DNA of 64,000 nt, taken from NCBI RefSeq assembly GCF_020400605.1, contig NZ_JAINRD010000004.1, positions 124,001-188,000 of the forward strand, written 5' to 3'. The position numbers and the translations under genes are program-made. The DNA is from Streptomyces aculeolatus (GTDB lineage: Bacteria > Actinomycetota > Actinomycetes > Streptomycetales > Streptomycetaceae). Under the pieces are notes generated by a model. It had not been told where the DNA came from, did no database searches, and was given only the letters and a program-made list of their open reading frames with translations. This document shows, one piece after another, positions 44,426 through 53,126 of the stretch; within the stretch, counting starts at the first letter, position 1, and the number at the start of each line of letters is the position of its first letter.

Positions 44426-44776
44426 ATGAGCGAGAGCAGCGCGCTGGACCCCGAGGACCGCAAGATCGTCACGCTGGCCCGCAGTACGCGGGCGCGCAAC
44501 GCCGTGCCGGAGGGCGCGGCGGTACGGGACGAGACCGGCCGCACCTACGTCGCCGGCACCGTGGCGCTGGAGTCCCTGCGGCTGACCGCGCTGCAGACCG
44601 CGGTGGCGATGGCCGTCGCCAGCGGTGCGACCTCGCTGGAGGCCGCGGCCGTCGTCACCGAGGCCGGGGGGCCGGCGGACGCGGACCTCGCGGCCGTCCG
44701 CGACCTCGGCGGCCCGGGCACCCCGGTCCTGCTGGCCGCCCCGGACGGCGAGGTACGCAGCACGACCCGGGCCTGA
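44426..44776 (+). CDS. Cytidine-deaminase-fold protein lacking catalytic residues
   Basis: The 116-residue protein starts MSESSALDPEDRKIVTLARS. The core (AAVRDETGRTYVAGTVALES, then LTALQTAVAMAVASGATS) follows the deaminase fold. However the zinc-binding HAE/CAE and PCxxC motifs are absent, and there is no Cys or His. It should not be an active deaminase. It is the usual companion of the phoH-ybeY-corC block, 120 nt after corC. Confidence 0.8.
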   Translation: MSESSALDPEDRKIVTLARSTRARNAVPEGAAVRDETGRTYVAGTVALESLRLTALQTAVAMAVASGATSLEAAAVVTEAGGPADADLAAVRDLGGPGTPVLLAAPDGEVRSTTRA

Positions 44777-44866
44777 GGGAAGCCGGGAGCCCGCCGACGC
44801 GCGGGGGCGTCCGTACGACCGCAGCGGCGCAGCGCACGGCCCCGGCCCGTACGACCGGAACCGCCC

Positions 44867-45976
44867 CTACGGGGCGTCCCGTTCCGGGCGGAAGCCGATC
44901 GTCGGGACCGCGCGGCGCAGCGGCCAGCCGCGCGGGGCGCACGGCGTGATGCCGTCCAGGAACGCGTAGCGTGCGAGCGCCTGGGGGTCCTGCTCCTCGA
45001 CCGTGCGTATCTGCTCCCACCACGCCGCCACCTCCGTCCACCCCGGGGCCGACTGGGAGCCGCCGAACTCCTGCACCGACAGCGCCGCCGTGAGTCCCGC
45101 CAGCGCGAGCCGGTCGGGCAGCGGGTACCCGGCGAGCGACGTGGCGACGAAGCCGGCGACGAAGACGTCCCCGGCGCCCGTGGTGTCCAGCGCGGCCACC
45201 GATATCGCCGGCACCTCGGCGCTCTCGCCCGTGCGGCCGTCCACCGCGTACGCGCCCTCGGCGCCCATCGTGACGACCACCACCGGCACGTGCTCCGCGA
45301 GCGCGTGGGCGGCGGCGCGCGGCGAGGCCGTCCGGGTGTAGCGCATGGCCTCCGCCGCGTTCGGCAGGAACGCCTCGCAGTGCGCCAGCTCCGGGATCTC
45401 CGCCAGGTCCCAGCGCCCGGTGTCGTCCCAGCCGACGTCGGCGAAGACGCGGCTGCCGTGCAGCGCGGCCTGCTCGATCCACGGCTGCCGCCGGCCCGGG
45501 TCGAGGGACGCGACGCAGGCGCGGCTCGGCGGCGGGCAGCGCGGGGGCTCGTCGGGGGGCGGCGCCTCGTGGCCGTGGGAGACCATGGTGCGCTCGCCGT
45601 CGTACGCCATGGAGACCGTGACCGGCGAGTGCCAGCCGCGGCACGTGCGGGACAGGGACACGTCGACGCCCTCGCCCGCCAGGGCCTCCTGGCAGTGGTC
45701 GCCGTAGACGTCGTCGCCGAAGGCGGCGGACAGCGACGTCCGCAGGCCGAGGCGGGCCAGGGCCGTCGCCATGTTCGCCACGCCGCCGGGGCTGGAGCCC
45801 ATGCCGCGGGCCCAGGACTCCGTACCGCGGACGGGGGCGCTGTCCAGGCCGGTGAAGACGATGTCGAGGAAGACCGTCCCCGTCAGGTAGACGTCGATCG
45901 CCGGGTCGGCGGGCCCGCGCACGTGCTTCAGCGGGTCCACGGCCGCCACGGGTGCGGCGGACGGGCCAGTGGTCAT
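44867..45976 (-). CDS. PfkB-family carbohydrate kinase
   Basis: The 369-residue kinase starts at ATG after AAGGAGG. The ribokinase fold shows GSSPGGVANMATALARLGL, GDDVYG, LPNAAEAMRYT and the catalytic signature DTTGAGDVFVAGF with the general base Asp. The substrate is a sugar or nucleoside; a Trp-rich C-terminal extension of about 60 residues is not standard. It stands alone, divergent from nothing close, 98 nt upstream of the rnz stop region. Confidence 0.9.
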   Translation of the reverse strand: MTTGPSAAPVAAVDPLKHVRGPADPAIDVYLTGTVFLDIVFTGLDSAPVRGTESWARGMGSSPGGVANMATALARLGLRTSLSAAFGDDVYGDHCQEALAGEGVDVSLSRTCRGWHSPVTVSMAYDGERTMVSHGHEAPPPDEPPRCPPPSRACVASLDPGRRQPWIEQAALHGSRVFADVGWDDTGRWDLAEIPELAHCEAFLPNAAEAMRYTRTASPRAAAHALAEHVPVVVVTMGAEGAYAVDGRTGESAEVPAISVAALDTTGAGDVFVAGFVATSLAGYPLPDRLALAGLTAALSVQEFGGSQSAPGWTEVAAWWEQIRTVEEQDPQALARYAFLDGITPCAPRGWPLRRAVPTIGFRPERDAP

Positions 45977-46074
45977 GTCGGCGCCTCCTTCGCACCCGGA
46001 ACGGAACACTTGTCCGACTGGGCCCAGTCTGCCCCAGCCCACTGACAACGGCCCGCCGCAGCGCGTTCCGGCCC

Positions 46075-46980
46075 TCAGCGCCGCGCCGGCACCGCCACCC
46101 TGCCCAGGTCCGTGGCCACCGTCAGCGGCCCTTCGTACCCGGCCTCCCGGGCCTCCCGCGCGAAGTCCCCCGGGTCCGGATAGCGCTGCGAGAAGTGCGT
46201 CAGCACCAGGTGCCGTACGCCCGCCGCGATCGCCACCCCCGCCGCCTGAGCCGCGGTGAGGTGCCCGTACTCGACGGCCAGATCCGTCTCCGCGCCCAGG
46301 AACGTCGACTCGATGACCAGCAGGTCCGCCTCCTCGGCGAGCGCGTACACGCCCTCGCACAGCCCGGTGTCCATGATGAACGCGACCCGCTGCCCGCGGC
46401 GCACCTCCGAGACCTCCTCCAGCGGCACGCCCCGCAGCGAGCCCTCGCGCTGCAGGCGCGAGATGTCCGGGCCCGCGATGCCCGCGCGCGCGAGGCGGTC
46501 GGGGAGCATGCGGCGGCCGTCCGGCTCGACGAGGCGGTAGCCGTACGCGTCCACGGGGTGGTGCAGCCGGCGGGCCTGGAGTGTGTACGCGGGCGTGGTG
46601 GCGATCACGCCGTCCGCCTCGATCGGGCCCGCCTCGATCGTCGCGGCCTCCCGGTACGCGCTCGCGTACCGCAGCCGCTCGTAGAAGTGCCGCCCGCTCG
46701 CCGGGAAGTGGACCGTCACGGGGTGCGGGACGCGGTCGAGGTTGATGCGCTGGATGATGCCGGGCAGGCCCAGGCAGTGGTCGCCGTGGAAGTGGGTGAT
46801 GCAGATGCGGTTCAGGCCGTACGCGGCGACGCCGGCGCGCAGCATCTGGCGCTGCGTGCCCTCGCCGGGGTCGAAGAGGATGCCGTCGCCGTCCCAGCGC
46901 AGCACGTAGCCGTTGTGGTTGCGCTGGCGGGTGGGGACCTGGCTGGCGGTGCCGAGGACGACGAGTTCGCGAGCGGACAA
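46075..46980 (-). CDS. rnz: Ribonuclease Z
   Basis: The 301-residue MBL-fold endonuclease removes the 3' trailer from tRNA precursors. Its motifs are [17 protein letters not shown], the metal site [27 protein letters not shown] and [10 protein letters not shown]. The start is TTG. It is 16 nt downstream of the HIT gene and probably co-transcribed with it. Confidence 0.94.
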   Translation of the reverse strand: MSARELVVLGTASQVPTRQRNHNGYVLRWDGDGILFDPGEGTQRQMLRAGVAAYGLNRICITHFHGDHCLGLPGIIQRINLDRVPHPVTVHFPASGRHFYERLRYASAYREAATIEAGPIEADGVIATTPAYTLQARRLHHPVDAYGYRLVEPDGRRMLPDRLARAGIAGPDISRLQREGSLRGVPLEEVSEVRRGQRVAFIMDTGLCEGVYALAEEADLLVIESTFLGAETDLAVEYGHLTAAQAAGVAIAAGVRHLVLTHFSQRYPDPGDFAREAREAGYEGPLTVATDLGRVAVPARR

Positions 46981-46996
46981 GTCCGGGCGGCCCGCG

Positions 46997-47356
46997 CTAC
47001 CCGGGCGGCCAGTTCAGGCCGCGGCCGCCGAGCACGTGGGCGTGCACGTGGAAGACGGTCTGGCCGGCGCCCGCGCCGGTGTTGAACACGACGCGGTAGC
47101 CGGTGGCGTCGACCTTGTCCTCGGCGGCGACCTCGGCGGTCTCGCGCAGCATGTCGGCGACGAGCTGCGGGTCGGCGGCGGCGAGGCTGCCGGCGTCCGG
47201 GTAGTGGGCCTTGGGGATGACGAGGACGTGGGTGGGCGCCTGCGGGTTGATGTCGCGGAAGGCGATCGTCGTCGCGGTCTCGCGGACGACGGTCGCGGGC
47301 ACCTCCCCCGCGGTGATCTTGCAGAACAGGCAGTCGGCCTGCGGCTCCCCGGCCAT
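46997..47356 (-). CDS. HIT-family nucleotide-binding hydrolase
   Basis: The 119-residue protein carries [12 protein letters not shown] with the structural Cys pair, [13 protein letters not shown], and the catalytic histidine triad [10 protein letters not shown]. This is the HinT-like branch, which hydrolyses nucleoside phosphoramidates. The ATG follows GGAGG. Length is typical. It forms a two-gene unit with rnz. Confidence 0.95.
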   Translation of the reverse strand: MAGEPQADCLFCKITAGEVPATVVRETATTIAFRDINPQAPTHVLVIPKAHYPDAGSLAAADPQLVADMLRETAEVAAEDKVDATGYRVVFNTGAGAGQTVFHVHAHVLGGRGLNWPPG

Positions 47357-47432
47357 GTTCCCGGCCTCCTTCGGACGAGTCGGGCGGTACGGGCCGCATG
47401 GTACCCCGCGGCCCGTACCCGGTGTCCCGCCG

Positions 47433-50400
47433 CTACTCCCCCGCCGGGGACTCCCCGGCGTCCGACGGCCCCGAGGGCCCGGAGGGTCCGGGCGCACCCG
47501 AAGCCCCAGACGCACCCGGCGCACCCGCGGACCCGGGCGGCTCCGGGGCAGTCGCCTCTCCCGCCCCCGCCGAGGCCGCACCCGGCACCTCCGGCGGCAC
47601 CGCCGCCGGGCTGCGCTCCAGCTCCTCCAGCGCCAGCCGCACCGCCGTCTCCAGCTGCGGGTCGCGCCCCTGCGCCCAGTCCTCCGGCGTGAGCAGCACG
47701 TCCACGTCCGGCTCCACGCCGTGGTTCTCCACGCCCCAGCCGGGTCCTTCGAGCCAGATGGCGTACTTCGGCTGCGTCACCAGCGTGCCGTCGACCAGCC
47801 GGTAGCGGCTGTCGATGCCGACGACGCCGCCCCAGGTGCGCCGCCCGACGAGCGGCCCGATGCCCAGCGCCCGGATCGCGGCGCTGACGATGTCGCCGTC
47901 GGAGCCGGAGAACTCGTTGGCCACGGCGACCACGGGCCCGCGCGGTGCGTCCATCGGGTAGCTGACGGGCTGGAGTCCGCGGCCCGCGTCCCAGCCGACG
48001 ACGCGCCGCGCCAGCTTCTCCACGACGAGCTGCGAGGTGTGCCCGCCGCGGTTGTCGCGGACGTCGACCACCAGGCCCTCGCGGGCGACCTCCACGCGCA
48101 GGTCGCGGTGTAGCTGCGCCCAGCCGGGGCCCTGCATGTCGGGTACGTGGAGGTAGCCGAGGCGGCCGCCGGAGGCTTCGTGTACGTATGCGCGCCGGCC
48201 CGCGACCCACGCGTGGTAGCGGAGCGGCTCCTCGTCGGCGGTGGGGACGACCACGGCGTAGCGCACGTCACCGCCGTCGGCGGGCTGCACGCTCAGTTCC
48301 ACGGGCTTGCCCGCCGAGCCGACCAGCAGCGGCGCGGGGCCCGCCAGCGGGTCGACGGGCCGGCCGTCGACGGCCGCGATCGCGTCGCCGGGGCGGACCG
48401 CGGCGCCCGGCGCGGCCAGCGGCGAGCGGGCGTGCGGGTCGGACGTCTCGGACGGCAGGATCCGCTCGACGCGCCAACTGCCGTCGTCCCCGCGGGCGAT
48501 GTCGGCGCCGAGGAGCCCCTGCCGCCGCTCCGGCGCGCCCGCGCCGGTGCCGCCGCCCGGGGGGACGACGTAGGCGTGGGACGTGTTCAGCTCGCCCTGC
48601 ACCTCCCACAGCAGGTCGACCAGGTCGTCGTGGGTGGCGACGCGCTCCAGCAGCGGGCGGTAGCGGTCCAGGACGCCGTCCCAGTCGACGCCGCCGAGGT
48701 CGGCGCGCCAGAAGTGGTCGCGCATCAGCCGGCCGGCCTCGGCGTACATCTGCCGCCACTCCGCGGCCGGGTGGAGCAGCTGCCGTACGCGCGTGAGGTC
48801 GACGGTGACGTTGTCCCCGTCGCCGTCGTCGACGTGGCTGGCCTTGCGGTCGGCGGGGACGACCTTCAGCTTGCCGTCGGTGCGCAGCAGGATCCGGGTG
48901 CCGTCCCCGGTGACGGTGAAGCCCTCGGCGTCGTCTGCGAGTTCCTCGACGCGCTGCTTGCCGAGGTCGTAGCGCTCCAGCCGGCTCGTGGGCCCGTCGT
49001 CGTCGGGTCCCGCGGCGTCGGTGCCGAGGACGCCGCGCAGCGGGTGGGTCAGCCACAGCAGGCCGCCCTCGGCGGCGCGCAGGGTCGAGTACCGGGCGGC
49101 CTCGACGGGGAAGGGCAGGATCCGGTCGGCGAGGCCGTCGAGGTCGATGCGGGTGACCGGCGGGGTGTCACCGGAGCCCGAGCCGGCGTCGTCGCCGTCG
49201 TCGGAGGTGCCGCGCTCGGGGGCCCGGCCGTGGCGCTGCGGGCCGAACGGCGAGGGCGTCTCGGCGGCCAGCGTGATCAGGTGGGGGCGGCAGGCGTACG
49301 GGAACGACAGGTCGAAGACGTGGCTGTCGTACACGGGGTCGAAGGCCCGCTCGGACAGGAACGCCAGGTGCTTGCCGTCGGCGGTGAACGCCGGGGAGTA
49401 GTCGCGGAAGCGCAGCGGCGTGGCTTCGGCGACGGCCAGCCCGTCGGTGGTGGCCAGCCGGAGCTGCCGCAGTTCGCCGGGGCCCGGGTGCGACCAGGCC
49501 AGCCAGGCGGAGTCGGGGGAGAACACCAGCCCGCCGGCGTCGCCGTACCGGCTGGCGTCGACCTCGCGTACGTCGCCGGAGGCGCGTTCGACGAGCAGCA
49601 CCCGGCCGTCGTGCGAGGCGACGGCGACGCGGCTGCCGTCCGGCGCGACGGCCAGCGCGGTGACGCGGCCGAGGCGCCCGGCGGCGACGCGGCGGGGCGT
49701 GCCGCCGGCGTCGCGGCCGGCGGCGGGGGTGAACTCCAGCGCGTCCTCGCCCTCGGCGTCGGTCACGAAGACGACGTGCTCGGCGCCCTCCGCGCGGAAC
49801 ACCCGCGGCATCCGGGCCCGTACGCCCGGCTCCGCGGCCAGCGCGCGGGCGGGGCCCTCGCGGTGGGTCACCCAGTGCAGGGTGCCGCGGACCTCGACGG
49901 CGCTGCCGCGGCCGGTGTGGTCGGGGCGGGCGGCGCCGAGGTTGAGGCGGGCGCGCAGCGGGCGGGGGCGCAGGTCGGTGCGCTGGCCGCCGAGGCGGAT
50001 GTCGAGGCGGCGGGGCTCGGCGCCCTCGTCGAGGCCGTCGAGGAGCCACAGCTCGCCGGCGGCGGCGTAGACGATGCGGGTGCCGTCGGTGGCGGCGTGG
50101 CGGGCGTAGAAGCCGCCGAGGGGCGTGTGGCGGCGCAGCGCGGCGTACGCGTCGGGGGCGTCGGTGTCGGCGGAGTACAGCGCGCCGGTGCCCTCGTGGT
50201 CGGAGAGGAACGCCAGCCGCCCGCCGGCCCACACCGGGTACTCGGCGTTGCCGAGGACGGCGTCCAGCTCCGCGGGGCGGGTGAACTCCGCGTCCGGCGC
50301 GGTGCGCAGCCACAGCCGTCCTGCGGTGCCGCCGCGGTAGCGCTTCCAGTACGCCGCCTCCCGGCCCATGCCCGCGGTGAGCAGCGCGACGCGGCCCTCC

Positions 50401-50825
50401 GGCCCGTACGCGACGTTGCCGACGGGGCCGAACGGCAGGGTCTGCGCGGGCCCGCCGCCGGGTGGCACGGCGTGCGCCCAGGTGCGGCGCAGTGAGTACT
50501 GGCCGTGGGTGGTCAGCGCGAGCACGTCGCCGTCGGGCGTCCAGCCGCGTACGGAGGTCTTGCCGCTGCCCCAGTACGTCAGGCGCTCGGGCGCGCCGCC
50601 GTCGACGGGCGCGGTGAGGACCTCGGGGGCGCCGTCGCGGGTGGAGGTCCAGGCGATGCGCGCGCCGTCGGGGGCTATCCGGGGGTGGTCCACCGGCATG
50701 TTGTCGGCGCTCACCCGCCAGGCGCGGCCGCCGTCGAGGGGCGCGGCCCAGACGTCGTCCTCTGCCGTGAAGGTGATCAAGTCGCCGTGCAGGTGCGGGA
50801 ATCGCAGGTAAGCAGGCTGAGTCAC
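47433..50825 (-). CDS. Tricorn-type S41 protease
   Basis: The 1130-residue cytoplasmic protease starts at GTG (VTQPAYLRFPHLHGDLI); an ATG three codons upstream is possible. Residues about 1-660 hold beta-propeller repeats (WAAPLDGG, RLTYWGSG, LALTTHGQ and so on). A helical C1 domain, a PDZ domain near residue 760-850 and the serine-protease C2 domain follow, with the conserved His in NTSHAYVVPPGG and the Ser in ANEFSGSDGDIVS. It degrades oligopeptides downstream of the proteasome or Clp. The last 60 residues are a Gly-Ala-Pro-Ser tail of collagen-like triplets. Confidence 0.93.
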   Translation of the reverse strand: MTQPAYLRFPHLHGDLITFTAEDDVWAAPLDGGRAWRVSADNMPVDHPRIAPDGARIAWTSTRDGAPEVLTAPVDGGAPERLTYWGSGKTSVRGWTPDGDVLALTTHGQYSLRRTWAHAVPPGGGPAQTLPFGPVGNVAYGPEGRVALLTAGMGREAAYWKRYRGGTAGRLWLRTAPDAEFTRPAELDAVLGNAEYPVWAGGRLAFLSDHEGTGALYSADTDAPDAYAALRRHTPLGGFYARHAATDGTRIVYAAAGELWLLDGLDEGAEPRRLDIRLGGQRTDLRPRPLRARLNLGAARPDHTGRGSAVEVRGTLHWVTHREGPARALAAEPGVRARMPRVFRAEGAEHVVFVTDAEGEDALEFTPAAGRDAGGTPRRVAAGRLGRVTALAVAPDGSRVAVASHDGRVLLVERASGDVREVDASRYGDAGGLVFSPDSAWLAWSHPGPGELRQLRLATTDGLAVAEATPLRFRDYSPAFTADGKHLAFLSERAFDPVYDSHVFDLSFPYACRPHLITLAAETPSPFGPQRHGRAPERGTSDDGDDAGSGSGDTPPVTRIDLDGLADRILPFPVEAARYSTLRAAEGGLLWLTHPLRGVLGTDAAGPDDDGPTSRLERYDLGKQRVEELADDAEGFTVTGDGTRILLRTDGKLKVVPADRKASHVDDGDGDNVTVDLTRVRQLLHPAAEWRQMYAEAGRLMRDHFWRADLGGVDWDGVLDRYRPLLERVATHDDLVDLLWEVQGELNTSHAYVVPPGGGTGAGAPERRQGLLGADIARGDDGSWRVERILPSETSDPHARSPLAAPGAAVRPGDAIAAVDGRPVDPLAGPAPLLVGSAGKPVELSVQPADGGDVRYAVVVPTADEEPLRYHAWVAGRRAYVHEASGGRLGYLHVPDMQGPGWAQLHRDLRVEVAREGLVVDVRDNRGGHTSQLVVEKLARRVVGWDAGRGLQPVSYPMDAPRGPVVAVANEFSGSDGDIVSAAIRALGIGPLVGRRTWGGVVGIDSRYRLVDGTLVTQPKYAIWLEGPGWGVENHGVEPDVDVLLTPEDWAQGRDPQLETAVRLALEELERSPAAVPPEVPGAASAGAGEATAPEPPGSAGAPGASGASGAPGPSGPSGPSDAGESPAGE

Positions 50826-51129
50826 GTCGATCATCCCATCATGCGCAGGCGGCACTCACCACCGCTTTGCGGTGTGGTGTGACCTTCGTCCTGTACCCGC
50901 CCCGTCCCGGGATGGAACGAATCGGGACGTAACTCTGAACACTGCGGTAAACCCCCCGGGTTCGCGCGCCCGGAACGTCAGGATCCGGGCGTACGGAATC
51001 TCTCACTCCGCCCGCCCGGACCACTCGGGGCCGCCTGCCGACCCCTTCCGGACCGCCCGCGGGGCGGCTCGGACCGCTCGCGGGGCGTTCCGGACCCCTC
51101 CGGGACCGTTCGGGACCGTCGGTGACCGT
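50826..51129. other. 304-nt gap between tricorn start and rsmE stop
   Basis: No gene is seen. The right half is a run of 'CGGACC' and 'GGACCG' units (about 51015-51125), simple-sequence-like. The left half contains GAATCGGG-like sequence at 50919-50957 (GAACGAATCGGGACGTAACT, then GCGGTAAACCCCCC) that recurs at 60751-60782. As the promoter region of the minus-strand tricorn gene it may hold a regulator site. Confidence 0.5.
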
Positions 51130-51879
51130 TCAGGACCACCGGCCGGTCGCCGCGAGCACCACCGCGCCCGCCGCCGTGCCCGCGGTGGACGTGCGCAGCA
51201 CGCTCGGCCCCAGCCGGTACGCCCCCGCCCCCGCGTCCGCGAACGCCGCCAGCTCCTCCGGCGCGACCCCGCCCTCGGGGCCGACCACGAGCACGATCTC
51301 CCCCGCCCGCGGCAGCTCCGCGGCGGCCAGCGGGGCCGCGCCCTCCTCGTGCAGCACGGCGGTGAACGCCGCACCCGCGAGCAGCGGCAGCAGCTCCTTC
51401 GTCGAGTGCAGGCCGGCCACCTCCGGGAAGCGCAGCCGGCGGGCCTGCTTGCCCGCCTCACGCGCGGTGGCGCGCCACTTGGCCAGGGACTTCCGCCCGC
51501 GCTCCGCGCGCCACCTGGTCACGCAGCGGGCCGCCGCCCACGGCACCACCGCGTCCACGCCGGTCTCGGTCATGGTCTCGACGGCCAGCTCGCCCCGGTC
51601 ACCCTTCGGCAGGGCCTGCACGACGGTCAGCCGCGGGCTCGGCGCCGGCTCCTCGCACACCTCGGCGCAGGTCACGAGCAGCCGGTCGGCGCCCTCCGCG
51701 CCGGCCACGGTGCCGTACGCACCGCGCCCCGCGCCGTCGGTGAGCACGACGTCCTCGCCGGCCCGCAGCCGCCGTACCGACACCGCGTGCCGCCCCTCGG
51801 GCCCGGTCAGCGCCAGCACCGCGCCGGGGCGGGCCGCGTCCAGCACGGCGGGCTCCGCGACGAACACCGGGGCGGTCAC
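51130..51879 (-). CDS. rsmE: 16S rRNA (uracil1498-N3)-methyltransferase
   Basis: The 249-residue SPOUT methyltransferase has an N-terminal PUA-like part (LTGPEGRHAVSVRRLRAGE) and the C-terminal trefoil-knot SAM site (VLVVGPEGGVAPEELAAF and RLGPSVLRTSTAG). KGDRGELAVETMTETGVD is a conserved middle block. Its GTG start overlaps the nitronate monooxygenase stop by 4 nt. Confidence 0.94.
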   Translation of the reverse strand: MTAPVFVAEPAVLDAARPGAVLALTGPEGRHAVSVRRLRAGEDVVLTDGAGRGAYGTVAGAEGADRLLVTCAEVCEEPAPSPRLTVVQALPKGDRGELAVETMTETGVDAVVPWAAARCVTRWRAERGRKSLAKWRATAREAGKQARRLRFPEVAGLHSTKELLPLLAGAAFTAVLHEEGAAPLAAAELPRAGEIVLVVGPEGGVAPEELAAFADAGAGAYRLGPSVLRTSTAGTAAGAVVLAATGRWS

Positions 51880-52970
51880 AGCAGCCCGCCCGAGGCGTCC
51901 CCGGCGGGCTTCCCCGCCCCGCTCAGCGCGTCGGCCAGCTCCCGGGCCAGCAGCTCCACCAGTTCGGCGGCGGGCAGTTCGCGCGCCAGCCGGTAACCCT
52001 GGCCGGCCCACAGCGCCATGCCCTGCGGATCGCCGACGCGGGCGGCGGCGGCGCGCAGCGGGGAGGTCAGGTGGTGCAGCTGGGGGTAGGCGGCGGGGGC
52101 GTACGGGCCGTGCTCGCGCACGAACCGGTTGACCAGCCCGCGCGCGGGGCGGCCGGAGAAGGCGCGGGTCAGCTCCGTGCGCGTGAACACCCCGCCGGTG
52201 ACGGCCCGCTTGTGCAGCGCGTTGGCGCCCGACTCGGGGCAGACCAGGAACGCCGTGCCGAGCTGCGCCGCGGCGGCGCCCGCGGACAGCACGGCGGCGA
52301 TCTGCCCGCCGCGCATCAGCCCGCCGGCGGCGATCACCGGCACCTCCACCGCCTCCAGCACCTCGGCGAGCAGCGTGAGCAGCCCGCGGCCCACCCGGTC
52401 GTCGCGCGGGTCGTTGCGGAAGCCGCCCTGGTGGCCGCCGGCCTCGACGCCCTGCACGCACACGGCGCCGGCGCCCGCGGCCTGCGCGTGCCGGGCCTCG
52501 ACGACGTTGGTGACGGTGACGACCGTGTACGTCCCGGCGCGGGCGAAGGCGTCGAGCACGGCCGGCTCCGGGCAGCCGAAGGTGAACGAGACGAGCGCCA
52601 CCGGCTCGTCCAGGAGTATGGCGACCTTGGCGTCGAAGGCGTCGTCCGTGCCGGCCTCGGCGTCGCCCAGCTCCGTGCCGTACCACTCGGCCTCGCCGGC
52701 CAACTGCTCGGCGTACGCCTCGATCTGGGCGGGGTCCGGCGGCGCGGGGGGCTGGGGCAGGAACAGGTTGACACCGAAGGGCCGGTCTGTGACGGCCCGG
52801 AGCTGGCGGATCTCCTCGTACATCGCCTCGGGCGTCTTGTAGCCGGCGGCGAGGAACCCCAGGCCGCCGCCCTCCAGCACCCCGGCGGCGAGCTGCGGGC
52901 AGGATGCGCCACCCGCCATGGGCGCCTGCACGATCGGGAAGGTGAACAGATCGTTCAGCTCGCTGGGCAT
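51876..52970 (-). CDS. Nitronate monooxygenase (2-nitropropane dioxygenase-like)
   Basis: The 364-residue FMN-dependent barrel oxidises nitronates. It begins FPIVQAPMAGGASCPQLAAG, with GGLGFLAAGYK, FTFGCPEP, QGVEAGGHQGGF (the catalytic His) and AAGGLMRGGQIAAVLSAGA for phosphate binding. It is translationally coupled to rsmE, an odd pair functionally that is common in streptomycetes. Confidence 0.92.
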   Translation of the reverse strand: MPSELNDLFTFPIVQAPMAGGASCPQLAAGVLEGGGLGFLAAGYKTPEAMYEEIRQLRAVTDRPFGVNLFLPQPPAPPDPAQIEAYAEQLAGEAEWYGTELGDAEAGTDDAFDAKVAILLDEPVALVSFTFGCPEPAVLDAFARAGTYTVVTVTNVVEARHAQAAGAGAVCVQGVEAGGHQGGFRNDPRDDRVGRGLLTLLAEVLEAVEVPVIAAGGLMRGGQIAAVLSAGAAAAQLGTAFLVCPESGANALHKRAVTGGVFTRTELTRAFSGRPARGLVNRFVREHGPYAPAAYPQLHHLTSPLRAAAARVGDPQGMALWAGQGYRLARELPAAELVELLARELADALSGAGKPAGDASGGLL

Positions 52971-53082
52971 GAGCTCATCCTGTCACGCAGATCGGACACC
53001 GGCGGCCCGCGCCGGATCATGGAATCCGCACGTCTTCACGCACCTGGGGACGGTGTACGCCCCATCCACCACACCCGTCGCA

Positions 53083-53104
53083 CGGGCCGCACGGCGGCGG
53101 CCCG
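53083..53104. terminator. Candidate terminator after dnaJ
   Basis: CGGGCCGC and GCGGCCCG form a perfect 8-bp stem with a 6-nt loop, 22 nt after the dnaJ stop on the minus strand. Confidence 0.6.
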
Positions 53105-53126
53105 GCGAGGTCCGTCCGGAACCCGG

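Noticed and set aside
44426..44776. Active cytidine deaminase (cdd)
   Set aside because: No HAE/CAE or PCxxC motif; no Cys or His present.
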